64,000 bases of DNA from JACMLD01 sp038207265 (GCA_038207265.1 JBBQZZ010000003.1:248001-312000), one strand, 5' to 3'. Shown: positions 35,746-45,725, counted from the first letter of the stretch. Translations and numbers: made by a program. Notes: generated by a model not told the origin, from the letters alone.

Positions 35746-36429
35746 TTATAAGTGGACTGTTTTAAATTGTTCCAGGTAATAACCGATGTATTCTTGCTTT
35801 CTCTTTAAACGGTATTGCATTATAAAACGCGGATGAGAAAGCGGAACAATGGTACCAAATAATTTTTCTTCCTTATTTAATTTTGATAAGTATTGAAAAT
35901 TCTTTCCATCGCCCAGGCAAAAAGCTATATTCCTGTCGATACCAAAATCAAATTGCCGCTCAAAACATTTCAATACAAAAGGACGAATGCGTTCCTGTAA
36001 AATGCTATCATCGTAATAATTAAGATTCTTATTATCTTTTGTAAAACCCAGCGGGCTTACAGACGTTATGTAAAAGTCCTTATAAAAACTTTCTGCGCCA
36101 CCATAAGCCTGCATCATATCATACATATAGATGGAAGACAGCTCCTGTTTTTTAATCCATTCGTTGGTTATGCCACATACTTGTAGCAACCGGATAGGAT
36201 CTGTGAATGGTATACCGGTAATACCTCCTCCAAAACGCCCTGGATTGATACCTATGATAATGTGGCGTTGAAAGTTATCAGCATAATACTTATTGTAAAA
36301 TTGTGAACAGGCTTTTAGCGTGTTATTATCCTGGAAGGGATGCATGACTTCAATGCCTGTAGGAAGTTGCACGGTAAATTTCAGCTTTGTCACAAAATCC
36401 AAAACCTTTTCTGCAAAGTTCATTGGCAA
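35746..36429 (-). CDS. SMUG2-type uracil-DNA glycosylase family protein
   Basis: The 227-residue protein contains the uracil-DNA-glycosylase motif GINPGRFGGGITGIPFTDP near residues 59-77 and a C-terminal SHPRFIMQYR, typical of SMUG2-type members. It should remove uracil or related damaged bases from DNA. The middle segment with KDFYITSVSPLGF matches the family. Its length agrees with the family norm of about 230. Confidence 0.85.
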   Translation of the reverse strand: MPMNFAEKVLDFVTKLKFTVQLPTGIEVMHPFQDNNTLKACSQFYNKYYADNFQRHIIIGINPGRFGGGITGIPFTDPIRLLQVCGITNEWIKKQELSSIYMYDMMQAYGGAESFYKDFYITSVSPLGFTKDNKNLNYYDDSILQERIRPFVLKCFERQFDFGIDRNIAFCLGDGKNFQYLSKLNKEEKLFGTIVPLSHPRFIMQYRLKRKQEYIGYYLEQFKTVHL

Positions 36430-36436
36430 ATGTACA

Positions 36437-37201
36437 TTAGGACTTCAATTTTTTTGCCGTTATTGTTTCAAATTGTTGGTCATAATCGCTGCGAAGTGTA
36501 CCCATCATCCTGTCCCAGAAAGTAAAATATAAACCGTAGTTGCCCTGGAAATACTGGTGGTGCTGGTTATGACTGATGGACGTATTTATCCATTTTCCAA
36601 ACCGATGTTTACTAAAACCCTTTGGATATAACTCGTATCCCAGGTGACCATAGACATTATAAACAATCATAAAGAAAAAGAAAATAAGGATGTGCAGGTA
36701 ATGAACAGGGAGCGTGAACAACATTATGGGAAACACCCCTGCTTCTATTACTGCTTCCAATGGATGAAAGGAATAGGCTGCCCAGGGAGAGGGGTTTGTA
36801 GAATGATGATGCACCAGGTGTACATAACTGAATATTTTTTTATGGTGCATCAAACGGTGTGTCCAATAAAAATAAGTATCGTGAATGATGAATAATAATG
36901 GAAATGCCAGGTAGAAATAAACCCATCCAAAATCACTGATATTTATATAGTAACTGGTATGAATTCTTACAGCCGGATTTTTTATCAATATCAAGGGAAC
37001 AAAAGCAAAGATAGCCATCGTGATCATTGAATATCCTATCTCTCTCCTGTAATCAATGTTTCGTGGAAGCTTTGCCTGTATTTTCTTATAAAATATTTTT
37101 TTCTGGAATAGCACATAAAATAGCAGGAATGCAAGTGTAGCCACCATGAAATAGTGCGAGCTGATTTTTTTTAACAATGAAAAATAATCCGCGGCATGCA
37201 T
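36437..37201 (-). CDS. Sterol-desaturase/fatty-acid-hydroxylase family membrane protein
   Basis: The 254-residue protein has four or five hydrophobic helices and the eight-histidine di-iron motif set: HDTYFYWTHRLMHH, HLVHHHS and HNQHHQYF. Such enzymes hydroxylate or desaturate lipids, sterols or carotenoids at the membrane. The substrate is not evident; carotenoid or hopanoid-like lipids would suit a pigmented bacterium but nothing here proves it. Confidence 0.85.
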   Translation of the reverse strand: MHAADYFSLLKKISSHYFMVATLAFLLFYVLFQKKIFYKKIQAKLPRNIDYRREIGYSMITMAIFAFVPLILIKNPAVRIHTSYYINISDFGWVYFYLAFPLLFIIHDTYFYWTHRLMHHKKIFSYVHLVHHHSTNPSPWAAYSFHPLEAVIEAGVFPIMLFTLPVHYLHILIFFFFMIVYNVYGHLGYELYPKGFSKHRFGKWINTSISHNQHHQYFQGNYGLYFTFWDRMMGTLRSDYDQQFETITAKKLKS

Positions 37202-37212
37202 GTGAATGGTAT

Positions 37213-37245
37213 AAAAAAATTGAGCATTTCAATTTGAAATGCTCA
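37213..37245 (-). terminator. Rho-independent terminator of the Gly/Tyr-rich protein gene
   Basis: A perfect 12-base inverted repeat (TGAGCATTTCAA at 37221-37232, TTGAAATGCTCA at 37234-37245, one-base spacer) is followed on the minus strand by a T run (A at 37213-37219 on the plus strand). The central pairs must open to form the loop. It follows the stop codon at 37272. Confidence 0.85.
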
Positions 37246-37271
37246 GTATAAAGTTAACTATTGATTGATTA

Positions 37272-39710
37272 TTATCCATGGCGACCATGATTACCTCCAC
37301 CGGATCTTAAACCACCACCTCCTCCTGAACGTTCACCTCCGCCATTTCCTCTGCCGCCTCCATTATTGGACGGTGGTGAAAAGCTACGCGGCGATTGTTG
37401 TATTGCTCTCTGTTGTGGTCTCTCCGAAGGCTGAGGCCTGCTAAAATTCCTTTCGCTGTTAAAATTTCTTTGCGGATTGTATTCCCTTTGTCTTGCCGGC
37501 GGATTGTTCTGATTGTTGAACCGGTTATTATTGTCCTGGTTTTGAACTGTCGGACGGCGACCAAAGTTTCCGTTATTATTATTATTATTGGGATTCTGCG
37601 TTACCGGGTTACGATCCCGATTGAATCTGTTGTTATCAGACTGCCGGTTATTATTATTGTTGAAACCATTGTTATCTCTGCCATTTTGTGTTACCGGTCC
37701 ACGGCCAAAATTTGAACTATTGTCATTTCTAAAACGGTTGTTGCCATTTCCAAAACGATCATTTGATTGCCTGTTGTTATTGTTGTTTACGTTATTATTC
37801 CTGTTCCAACCGCCACGGTTATTGTTGCCATAACCATTATTATTGTTGTAACGGTTATTGTTACCTGCATACCTGCGGTTATCATTACTTACGACATTGC
37901 GGCGGTTGTAATATATATTATTGGTATAGTTCCGGTTTATATTAACTGAATTGCGGTAACCATACCCACTACGATTATACCGGTTGTATCCATAATAGCC
38001 ATACCCTCCCCGATAATAGCCTCCACAATACGGAGGGTGATAAACGGCCGGTCCCCACCATCCACCATAACGGTAACCACCACCCCAGTATGATCCAAAT
38101 CCTACACTGAAACCAAAACAATCAAATCCCCAGTTATTGTATCCTATTCCCCAGCCATACCATGGATCATAATTCATGCTAAAACCCCAGGTATAAGGAC
38201 GGGGAAAATAATAACGACCGAACCATGGATGGTAATAATAACCGGTACCATAAACTATCGTTGGCCCATAGACGTAAGTATTAAGATAGCCTGGAGTATA
38301 TCCCATATACACATAATCTGGCGTTACATCATACACATAAACATATTTGGTATTGTAGGCAGGCGAACTTGGAGGTATTCTGTCCACTTCATCAGGGCGG
38401 GAAGTACTTACCTGCCATGGACCAGTTGCCCTGTCAGACACAAACCAGATACCGTTATCAACTGCATAGTACATGTTATCCAGCTTCATTACAGTAATAG
38501 AAGAATTGACAGCATATTTCAAACGGGTTCCTTCGATTCTTTCAAACTCCGGATCGCCATCATACACAACATTAGCAGTAGCAGTATTGCGGTCCACTTT
38601 AGCAGTCTGTGGCACCTGAGCTTCTATAATCGCATCGTTTGCCTCTTCTGTTCCCGCTACGCTTGCCAGTACATTGTCTTTGGGTGAACCAGCAGGAATC
38701 TTTGAGAAATCTGCCGGCAGTTTATCTGCAGCGATGTACTGCCATTTACTATTTAAGGCATTTGATTTATACCAGCGACCTGACAGCAATACATAATACT
38801 GCTGAGAGTTTACATCCATAAAAATATCGTTGCCGGAATTCTTTACGTATAATAGTCCTGTATTTTCAACCGGTGAAAAATTAGCTTCGCCATCTGACTG
38901 AATTAATTCTGCCGGTTCTGTACTTACAATAATAGAAGGAACAACGTTGCTGCTATTCGAAACTGCCGTAACGTTATCATTGTTATCTGAATTGTCTTTT
39001 TTGCTGTTAATAGCATCTTCTACTTTCTGCAGGTTTTGCGGAGTTTCGGAAACATAATTATACGGACCGGTTGCATCTGGTGCCGCAAACCATTTTTTTC
39101 CACCGTACAAGTAAAATTTACCATCATTATTTTTTACAATGGTAAATGGAGAATTTACAACTACATCCATACCCCAATCACTATTTGTTTGTAGTTTGGG
39201 AACACCGTCAATTAATACCAGCATAGATGGCTTCGTTGTATAAATTACTTTTGGAGGATTGTTATTAAAGCTGGAAGATAATTTTGATTGCTCCTGGTTA
39301 TTATTAAGTGATTGTTGCAATTCTTCTTTTGAAATACTGATGTTTAATGCCGGAATTTGTGATTGTAATTTTTCACGGATATCATTTACTGTCGATTCGT
39401 TTACAGCATCAGGGAATTTAATATTAGTGATTTGAATGGATCGAATCACTACGTTACTATTATTGTTGTCCACCACAGCTTCAGACCAAAATGCTCCGAA
39501 AACGGGTTCTGACTTACCATTTTCAATAACCGATACTGCCGATCTCGACTTCAAAACATTTCCGGTTAATGATTCGGCCTGCGGCTGATAAATTTTTATA
39601 ATATCACCATCACTGCCTTGGATTGTTTTTGGCCAATCCTGGGCGAAAACCGTATTGCCAATTAGCAACACAGAAAATAAAATGGAAAGTTTTGTAAACA
39701 TGCGTTTCAT
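37272..39710 (-). CDS. Secreted repeat protein with Gly/Tyr/Asn-rich C-terminal third
   Basis: From ATG at 39710 the product has 812 residues and a signal peptide ending at TVFAQ. Three related beta modules follow, each ending in a Trp-rich turn: KKWFAAPDATGPYNYV, GRWYKSNALNSKWQYI and GIWFVSDRATGPWQV. Next comes a Tyr/Trp/Pro-rich stretch (GYYYHPWFGRYYFPRPYTW), then Gly/Tyr and finally a long Asn/Arg-rich and Gly-rich low-complexity tail. The modules suggest carbohydrate or protein binding and the tail an extended, possibly surface-associated region. I do not know its function. Confidence 0.75.
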   Translation of the reverse strand: MKRMFTKLSILFSVLLIGNTVFAQDWPKTIQGSDGDIIKIYQPQAESLTGNVLKSRSAVSVIENGKSEPVFGAFWSEAVVDNNNSNVVIRSIQITNIKFPDAVNESTVNDIREKLQSQIPALNISISKEELQQSLNNNQEQSKLSSSFNNNPPKVIYTTKPSMLVLIDGVPKLQTNSDWGMDVVVNSPFTIVKNNDGKFYLYGGKKWFAAPDATGPYNYVSETPQNLQKVEDAINSKKDNSDNNDNVTAVSNSSNVVPSIIVSTEPAELIQSDGEANFSPVENTGLLYVKNSGNDIFMDVNSQQYYVLLSGRWYKSNALNSKWQYIAADKLPADFSKIPAGSPKDNVLASVAGTEEANDAIIEAQVPQTAKVDRNTATANVVYDGDPEFERIEGTRLKYAVNSSITVMKLDNMYYAVDNGIWFVSDRATGPWQVSTSRPDEVDRIPPSSPAYNTKYVYVYDVTPDYVYMGYTPGYLNTYVYGPTIVYGTGYYYHPWFGRYYFPRPYTWGFSMNYDPWYGWGIGYNNWGFDCFGFSVGFGSYWGGGYRYGGWWGPAVYHPPYCGGYYRGGYGYYGYNRYNRSGYGYRNSVNINRNYTNNIYYNRRNVVSNDNRRYAGNNNRYNNNNGYGNNNRGGWNRNNNVNNNNNRQSNDRFGNGNNRFRNDNSSNFGRGPVTQNGRDNNGFNNNNNRQSDNNRFNRDRNPVTQNPNNNNNNGNFGRRPTVQNQDNNNRFNNQNNPPARQREYNPQRNFNSERNFSRPQPSERPQQRAIQQSPRSFSPPSNNGGGRGNGGGERSGGGGGLRSGGGNHGRHG

Positions 39711-39861
39711 AATGGCCATTTTAGGATGAAGAATGTATGTGGACATAGAAGGCTTTTAAATTAGACGTTCTACCTACCTTAAAGTTTGTTCTTATTCCGT
39801 AAATATTATGTTAATAACGCTGGTTTATTGTGAATATGATGCTAATGGTCGCAGCAGATCG

Positions 39862-40470
39862 TTATTTTACGTATTTCCAGTTTTTTACTTTTCCTTCCGC
39901 CATCCATTCAATTGCTTGTATCAATCGCTTATGGCGTGTGTCACCAGATTTTGCATCTGTGATCCATTGAACATATTCTTTTTTATTACTGTAACTGAAA
40001 CTTTTGAATGTGCTTAACGATGGTTTGTTCTTCTTTAAAGCAGCACTTAGATCTTCCGGTACGGTTAAGAATGCTTTTGCTGTAGGTTTTGGTTTCACTA
40101 CTTTGATCTTGTCGTCATTTAACTTCTTGGCTTCTATTATGTAAGCTGCCATTGATTTATCAGCAGGTAAATCTTTCAATGATGTAATTCTTCCCAAAAG
40201 TGCCATGGACTTTTCGGATTTTGCATTGCTGAGTAATTTTGGATCTTTCATCAATGAAGCTTTCCAGAATCCAAATCAGTGCTCTTTGAATGAAGCCATA
40301 CTGCACACCATTTCTCCTTTGTAGTCAAAATGAGGGAATGACCATTTGATCGTTTCAATTACTTCCGGACAAACTTTATGCACCAGTGCGCGAAGGTGAT
40401 TCATTATGGGCTTTGCAAAGTCTGCTAATGTTGCGTTGTAGGTATCAACACGCTTATCTTTTGTTGCCAT
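39862..40470 (-). pseudogene. YdeI/DUF1801 family gene interrupted by an in-frame TGA
   Basis: One reading frame encodes a DUF1801 domain (ATKDKRVDTYNATLADF, IKWSFPHFDYKGEM) and then a YdeI/OmpD-associated domain (FGFWKASLMKDPKL, ..FSYSNKKEYVQWI, AEGKVKNWKYVK). The frame is broken only by TGA at 40278-40276, between SFKEH and FGFWK. From memory, family members read HCAFGFWK here, so loss of three bases from TGCGCA would create the TGA. The rest of both halves is well kept, so the lesion is recent, or the halves are made separately, or this is a sequencing fault. Confidence 0.75.
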
Positions 40471-40562
40471 GAGATGGAATTAAAATTTAATAATTAGAAA
40501 ATTAAAACGATCCGTTAATTAAGTCGTTCAGAAAACTTGAATGAACGGCTTTAATAAATTAT

Positions 40563-42245
40563 TTACCCATTCTTTTTTTGATGGGTGGCAAGGAATGATT
40601 TAGCGGCAGACAATTCCGATCTGTTCGATTTTTGTGCATCAGATATTGAAATCAATTGTTGATAAAATTGAACGGCCTTTTGTTCATCACCGGATTTTTC
40701 AGCAACCAGGCCCGCACCATACAGACTATTGAATCTATTGGGTGATTTTTTTAATACTGCTTCATATGCTTGTAAGGCTTCATTATATTGTTGCAATTCA
40801 GATAACATATCTGCCAGCAATTCCCTGGCGGGAATTACTTCTCCTGGCGTGACGGGATGTTTCTCTGTACTGTCTTCCATATTTGCTGCCTGCCTCATTA
40901 AATTCAGCCCTTCTAATTTGTTTCCAGCTTGAAATTGAATCCATGCTTCAGCTGATTTTATCTGTATCGATACTTGCTTTGATTTGTAACCATCCTTTTG
41001 TTTTTCCAAAGTATCTCGCAATTGTTTCATTACCGCCAGTTCCGAATAAGCGAGAGAAGCGTTATGTAAATGTATGCCCCCCATCGCACGCGTAAAGTGT
41101 ACTATCGCTTCCTGCCACGGAAATTTTGGCCAGGGAATAAAGGACGGTGCAGGTTTGAGTGCAGCGGCCTTGGCCCATTGTTTATTTTCCAGTACAATTC
41201 TAGATGGAATAGCCGCAAATGCATAGGCCACTTTAAAATTTATTGGTGAAACAGCCTTTATACTATCTATGTATTGCAATTGCGCCAGGGCAAGGTCATT
41301 CTCTCCTTTTTGCAGGTAAGCATAGACGATATAATCGAGCCCGTGCAATTCTTCATCCCAATGTCCTTTGATCCCCGCTGCCGTTGCATAACATTGTGCG
41401 GAGGCAACTGATAACAGGTTGGACTGAATGCAATCATCCCACATACCCAACCTCGTAAAGATATGAGAAGGCATGTGTAATGCATGCGCAGAAGAAGGCG
41501 CTACTAAAGCATATTTCTTAGCGGCGGGTAGCGCAAGAATAGCGAGTTCCGGGTAATCGTACGTATGAATGATATAATGAATAATGCCGGGATGATTGGG
41601 TTCTGCAGGATACAATGCATTCAGCAGACTGGCCGCTTTTTTCTGATTGCCATACGTTTTATCGGTAGGGTCAGCAGCAGCATCCAAAGCAAGTGCGTAA
41701 AATACAGCAGCTTCTTTGTCGGTCGGATAATCGCTGTGTAGTTGTTCCATTGCCTTTTCAAATTTTACACAGCGGGTATTATGATCTGTTTGCTCCCAAT
41801 CTTTATAAAATAAATCAATGGCATGGATATAGGCCGACTCTCTTTCTGATTTATTGCCGATATTATTTGCTATAGCGATTGCTTTGGAACCTTTTTGAAG
41901 TTCGGATTCTGTAGGTGGCGTCCACAGCGGATGAAAATTACTCATGGCAACACCCCAATAAGCCATGGCACAATCCGGTGCCTGGTCAATTACTTTGGCA
42001 AATGCTTTTTCTGCCTCATCATATTCAAAAGAGTGCAGTAATTCAATGGCCAGGTTAAAATCTTTTTTTATTGCTGGATTGCAATCCATCTCAAATTCAA
42101 CAGATCCAAATTGCTTATCTGTAACGCCGCAGGAAATTACAGATCCTCTTTTAAGATTTATTGCTTCAATGGATTGCTTTGATGGGGCGGCACTTTTTTG
42201 CTGGCAGGACAACAAGAAAGAGAATGATAAAAAAAATTTCAACAT
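40563..42245 (-). CDS. TPR-repeat lipoprotein
   Basis: From ATG at 42245 the product has 560 residues with a lipoprotein signal (FSFLLSC, Cys near 14). TPR units are seen at FNLAIELLHSFEYDEAEKAF, FALALDAAADPT.., YNEALQAYEAVLKKSPNRF and DEQKAVQFYQQL. HALHMPSHIF and HWDEELHGLDYIVYAYLQ are conserved motifs of a family of TPR proteins often annotated only as tetratricopeptide repeat protein. It is probably periplasmic and of unknown function. Confidence 0.8.
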   Translation of the reverse strand: MLKFFLSFSFLLSCQQKSAAPSKQSIEAINLKRGSVISCGVTDKQFGSVEFEMDCNPAIKKDFNLAIELLHSFEYDEAEKAFAKVIDQAPDCAMAYWGVAMSNFHPLWTPPTESELQKGSKAIAIANNIGNKSERESAYIHAIDLFYKDWEQTDHNTRCVKFEKAMEQLHSDYPTDKEAAVFYALALDAAADPTDKTYGNQKKAASLLNALYPAEPNHPGIIHYIIHTYDYPELAILALPAAKKYALVAPSSAHALHMPSHIFTRLGMWDDCIQSNLLSVASAQCYATAAGIKGHWDEELHGLDYIVYAYLQKGENDLALAQLQYIDSIKAVSPINFKVAYAFAAIPSRIVLENKQWAKAAALKPAPSFIPWPKFPWQEAIVHFTRAMGGIHLHNASLAYSELAVMKQLRDTLEKQKDGYKSKQVSIQIKSAEAWIQFQAGNKLEGLNLMRQAANMEDSTEKHPVTPGEVIPARELLADMLSELQQYNEALQAYEAVLKKSPNRFNSLYGAGLVAEKSGDEQKAVQFYQQLISISDAQKSNRSELSAAKSFLATHQKKNG

Positions 42246-42373
42246 TCGAAGACGAAACGTTCTCATATGTTGAGGGTTTTAAGGTTTAATAAATGCAGAT
42301 CAAAGATTGATCACTCCTTATAAAAATTAAAGCCTCTCGAAGTATAGCCGGAATTATAATTTATTTATGTGCA

Positions 42374-45226
42374 TTAATGTGCCAGTAACCAATTCTCTCC
42401 TGATCCTATCTCCGCATCTGTAGGAACATCGTTTGGTAATGCAAGTGCGGTTTGCATGCATTGAATAATAACTGGCTTAATGATTTCCAATTCATCTTTA
42501 TGCGCATCAAATACCAGTTCATCATGTACCTGTAAAAGCATTTTTGATTTAAATTTGCGTTGGATAAAGACATCCTGTATTTTGATCATTGCCAGTTTTA
42601 TCATATCTGCCGCTGTTCCTTGTATAGGAGAGTTAATGGCATTTCTTTCGGCAAAACCACGTACCGTGAAGTTAGCAGAATTGATATCTCTTAACCATCG
42701 TTTACGGCCCATCAGCGTTTGAACATAACCGTGTTCCTTTGCAAAATTGATGGTATCATCCATGTACCGCTGTATATTGGGGAACTGTTTTTTATAGTTG
42801 TCGATGATCTCTTTTGCTTCTGAACGTGGTATGCCCAGGTTTTCCGCCAGGCCAAATGCCCCCTGACCGTATATGATTCCGAAATTCACACTCTTGGCTT
42901 TGTAACGCATTTCTTTTGTAACAGCACTTTCTTCCACATTGAATACTTTGGCAGCCGTTGCAGTATGAATGTCTTTGCCGGTTTTGAATGCGGCACACAT
43001 ATTTTCATCCGCGCTGATGGCGGCTACAATCCGTAATTCTATTTGTGAATAATCCGCTGAAACCAGTACATGATCTTTGTCTCTAGGTATAAATGCTTTT
43101 CGGATTTCCCTGCCCCGCTCTGTTCTTACCGGTATGTTTTGAAGATTGGGATTGTTACTGGACAATCTTCCTGTAACAGCCACTGCCTGTGCATACGAAG
43201 TGTGCACCCTGCCGGTTTTTCGGTTAATCATCAACGGCAGTGCATCTACATAAGTTGATTTCAATTTAGTGAGTTCGCGGAAACCGAGTATATCGTCCAC
43301 TATTTTATGCTGACTTGCCAATTTCAATAACACGTCTTCGCCGGTAGCGTATTGTCCGCTCTTGGTCTTTTTTGCTTTCGGATCAATTTTCAGTTTATCA
43401 AACAATACTTCTCCCAGTTGTTTGGGCGAAGCCAGGTTGAACCGTACCCCTGCCTGGCTGTACACGCTTTCTTCACTTCGCTTTGCTTCTTTTTCCAGTT
43501 CCTTGCTGTATTGATTAAGAAAGTCCACATCAATTTTTATCCCTTCAAATTCCATGGCAGTTAATACTTTTACCAATGGATTTTCAACTTCTTCAAATAC
43601 TTTTTCCACTTCTTTATTCGCCAGCAATGGAACAAAAACATGTTTTAGCTGAAGTGTAATATCTGCATCTTCTGCTGCGTATTCTTTTATTTTTTCCAGT
43701 TCTACGTCGCGCATGTTTCCCTGCGACTTCCCTTTTTTCCCAATCAGCTCTTCAATGTGTACGGGTTCATATCCCAGGTATTGAGCGCTTAATATATCCA
43801 TGTTTCTTTTACCATCGGGCTCAATTACATAGTGCGCAAGCATGGTATCAAATACCTCTCCTTTCAATTCAAATCCATACCATTTTAATACCAGCATATC
43901 ATACTTTAAATTCTGACCCACCCAGGTAATGGACTTATTGTTGAAAAGCGTTTCAAATTCCTGGAGTATGGTTTTTGTTTCGTTTTGATCTGTTGGGCAG
44001 GGCACATAGAAAGCTTTACCTGCCTCATAAGAAAAACTCATACCGACTATTTCTACATCGTTTGGATCGATGCCGGTGGTTTCTGTATCAAAACAAATTT
44101 CCTTTTGCTTCATCAACTCTTTCACAAATTTTTTGATGTCTTTCTCACCCTGGATCGCTTGGTAATCGTGTGTAGTATTCCCTATATTCTTAGACACCGT
44201 TAAACCGTTGCCATTTTCCCGGTTGTCTGGTTCCGTGGGTTCTTCCTGTTTTACTTTTATGACAACTTCCTGCGTTTCGACAATGTTTCCAAACAGATCT
44301 GTCTGTACAGCGGTTTCTGTTTTAACAGTTGTTGTAGTTGCAAATACATTAAAGTCTTCACCCAATACTCTTTTTCCAATAGCTTTAAATTCCAGATCCA
44401 GGAAAATGTCTTTTAATTCTTCCTTATTTATTTCTTTCAGGCAAAAATCTTCTTCATGAAACTCGCAGGGAACATTCATAATAATAGTTGCCAGCTTTTT
44501 ACTCATTATCGCCAGGTCTTTGCCATTTCTAACTTTTTCACCTAAAGCACCTTTGATAGCGTCGGCTTTTGCTAACACATTTTCCAGCGTACCATATTCT
44601 CCTAATAATTTGGCGGCTGTCTTTTCTCCTATGCCAGGGATGCCGGGGATATTATCCACTGCATCGCCCATTAAACCTAGTATATCTATTACCTGCGAAA
44701 CATCTTTGATATTCCATTTTTCGCAAACTTCTTTGGGTCCCATTATTTCAACATCACCGCCCTGGTACCCGGGTTTATAAATTTTTACTTTATCATTAAC
44801 CAGCTGGCCGTAGTCTTTATCCGGCGTTACCATAAATACTTCGTAGCCTGTTTCGGCCGCTTTTTTACTGAGGGTACCAATGATATCATCTGCTTCATAT
44901 CCATCAATTTCTATAACCGGTATGTTGAAACCGCGGATAATTCTTTTGATATCCGGAATGGCGTTTAACAAATCCTCCGGTGCTTCCTGACGATTTGCCT
45001 TATAGTCTGCAAAGTCGGTATGCCGTTCAGTGGGCGCATGTGTATCAAAACAAACGGCCATATGGGAAGGTTTCTGATTATTGATAAGCTCAATTAATGT
45101 ATTGGTGAATCCAAACTGAGCATTGGTATTTTTGCCTTTTGAGGTTACCCGTGGATTACGAATAAGGGCATAATAAGCACGGAATATTAGCGCTAATGCA
45201 TCCAGCAGAAATAATTTCTTTCCCAT
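42374..45226 (-). CDS. polA: DNA polymerase I
   Basis: The 950-residue protein has all three domains. The 5'-3' nuclease spans about 1-290 (LFLLDALALIFRAYYAL, DGYEADDIIGTL). The 3'-5' exonuclease spans about 350-540 with intact acidic residues (CFDTETTG, NLKYDML, YAAEDAD), so proofreading should be active. The polymerase spans 560-950 (SADYSQIELRIVAA, KSVNFGIIYGQ, QVHDELVFDA). It fills gaps in repair and Okazaki-fragment processing. A perfect hairpin lies 20 bases upstream of the start. Confidence 0.97.
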   Translation of the reverse strand: MGKKLFLLDALALIFRAYYALIRNPRVTSKGKNTNAQFGFTNTLIELINNQKPSHMAVCFDTHAPTERHTDFADYKANRQEAPEDLLNAIPDIKRIIRGFNIPVIEIDGYEADDIIGTLSKKAAETGYEVFMVTPDKDYGQLVNDKVKIYKPGYQGGDVEIMGPKEVCEKWNIKDVSQVIDILGLMGDAVDNIPGIPGIGEKTAAKLLGEYGTLENVLAKADAIKGALGEKVRNGKDLAIMSKKLATIIMNVPCEFHEEDFCLKEINKEELKDIFLDLEFKAIGKRVLGEDFNVFATTTTVKTETAVQTDLFGNIVETQEVVIKVKQEEPTEPDNRENGNGLTVSKNIGNTTHDYQAIQGEKDIKKFVKELMKQKEICFDTETTGIDPNDVEIVGMSFSYEAGKAFYVPCPTDQNETKTILQEFETLFNNKSITWVGQNLKYDMLVLKWYGFELKGEVFDTMLAHYVIEPDGKRNMDILSAQYLGYEPVHIEELIGKKGKSQGNMRDVELEKIKEYAAEDADITLQLKHVFVPLLANKEVEKVFEEVENPLVKVLTAMEFEGIKIDVDFLNQYSKELEKEAKRSEESVYSQAGVRFNLASPKQLGEVLFDKLKIDPKAKKTKSGQYATGEDVLLKLASQHKIVDDILGFRELTKLKSTYVDALPLMINRKTGRVHTSYAQAVAVTGRLSSNNPNLQNIPVRTERGREIRKAFIPRDKDHVLVSADYSQIELRIVAAISADENMCAAFKTGKDIHTATAAKVFNVEESAVTKEMRYKAKSVNFGIIYGQGAFGLAENLGIPRSEAKEIIDNYKKQFPNIQRYMDDTINFAKEHGYVQTLMGRKRWLRDINSANFTVRGFAERNAINSPIQGTAADMIKLAMIKIQDVFIQRKFKSKMLLQVHDELVFDAHKDELEIIKPVIIQCMQTALALPNDVPTDAEIGSGENWLLAH

Positions 45227-45245
45227 AAACTAGATTTGAAACAAC

Positions 45246-45267
45246 CGGCGAATCCTTCGATTCGCCG
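45246..45267 (-). promoter_or_regulatory. Nine-pair perfect hairpin in the polA leader
   Basis: CGGCGAATC (45246-45254) and GATTCGCCG (45259-45267) are perfectly complementary around a four-base loop. The hairpin is 20-41 bases before the polA ATG on the transcribed strand and is not followed by a T run in that direction. It may be a leader RNA structure affecting polA translation or stability, or a small palindromic repeat. Confidence 0.45.
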
Positions 45268-45313
45268 TATAATAAATGTACACTAAGGTAGGATTTCCTG
45301 TTTACCGGAAAAT

Positions 45314-45337
45314 AAAAAAGGCCGCTGTTATGCGGCC
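45314..45337 (-). terminator. Rho-independent terminator of the small membrane protein gene
   Basis: GGCCGC (45320-45325) and GCGGCC (45332-45337) form a six-pair GC stem around a six-base loop. On the minus strand the stem is followed by six T. It lies 22 bases after the stop of the gene at 45359. Confidence 0.85.
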
Positions 45338-45358
45338 CGTATGATAGAGAATAGTTGT

Positions 45359-45559
45359 CTAATTTTTATGCTGTTGCCTGGGTAATGTTTTTGAGGGAAG
45401 GTTTGCCTGTACCACAGGTTTCTGCTCAGTTTTTACAACAAAGAATTTATTGCTTTTGATTTCGTCATCATCATGCATGCGGAACATGTTCAGGTAAACT
45501 GCGATCGCTAGTAAAGTGAAAGCAACTAAATTCAACAGTCTGCGGTGACGTCTTCTCAT
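45359..45559 (-). CDS. Small basic single-span membrane protein
   Basis: The 66-residue protein begins with MRRRHRRL, has one transmembrane helix (about 9-26, LNLVAFTLLAIAVYLNMF) and a polar tail with KSNKFFVVKTEQ. A dedicated terminator follows, supporting a real gene. I recognise no family. The positive-inside rule places its N-terminus in the cytoplasm. Confidence 0.6.
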   Translation of the reverse strand: MRRRHRRLLNLVAFTLLAIAVYLNMFRMHDDDEIKSNKFFVVKTEQKPVVQANLPSKTLPRQQHKN

Positions 45560-45725
45560 AATGAAATTGGATTTTGAAAGAATAAATGGTTTTTGAAAAA
45601 GGGTAAGGACTTTTTAAACGGCCTTATCTATACTTTATTGCAAAAAACACTTATTAATTTAATTTTTTTTTTGAAGGCTTTCGAAGTGTAAGATTGCCGT
45701 TTTGCACGGGAAGGGATAGATGCGT

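Noticed and set aside
37560..37880. Repeated ATTATT-type units as a CRISPR or satellite array
   Set aside because: They are codons for Asn-rich low-complexity protein in the reading frame of the gene at 37272; there are no regular spacers.
40276..40278. TGA as a selenocysteine codon in the YdeI-like gene
   Set aside because: The family is not known to use selenocysteine, one residue is also missing at the site, and no selenocysteine insertion hairpin was apparent after the codon; a small deletion explains it better.
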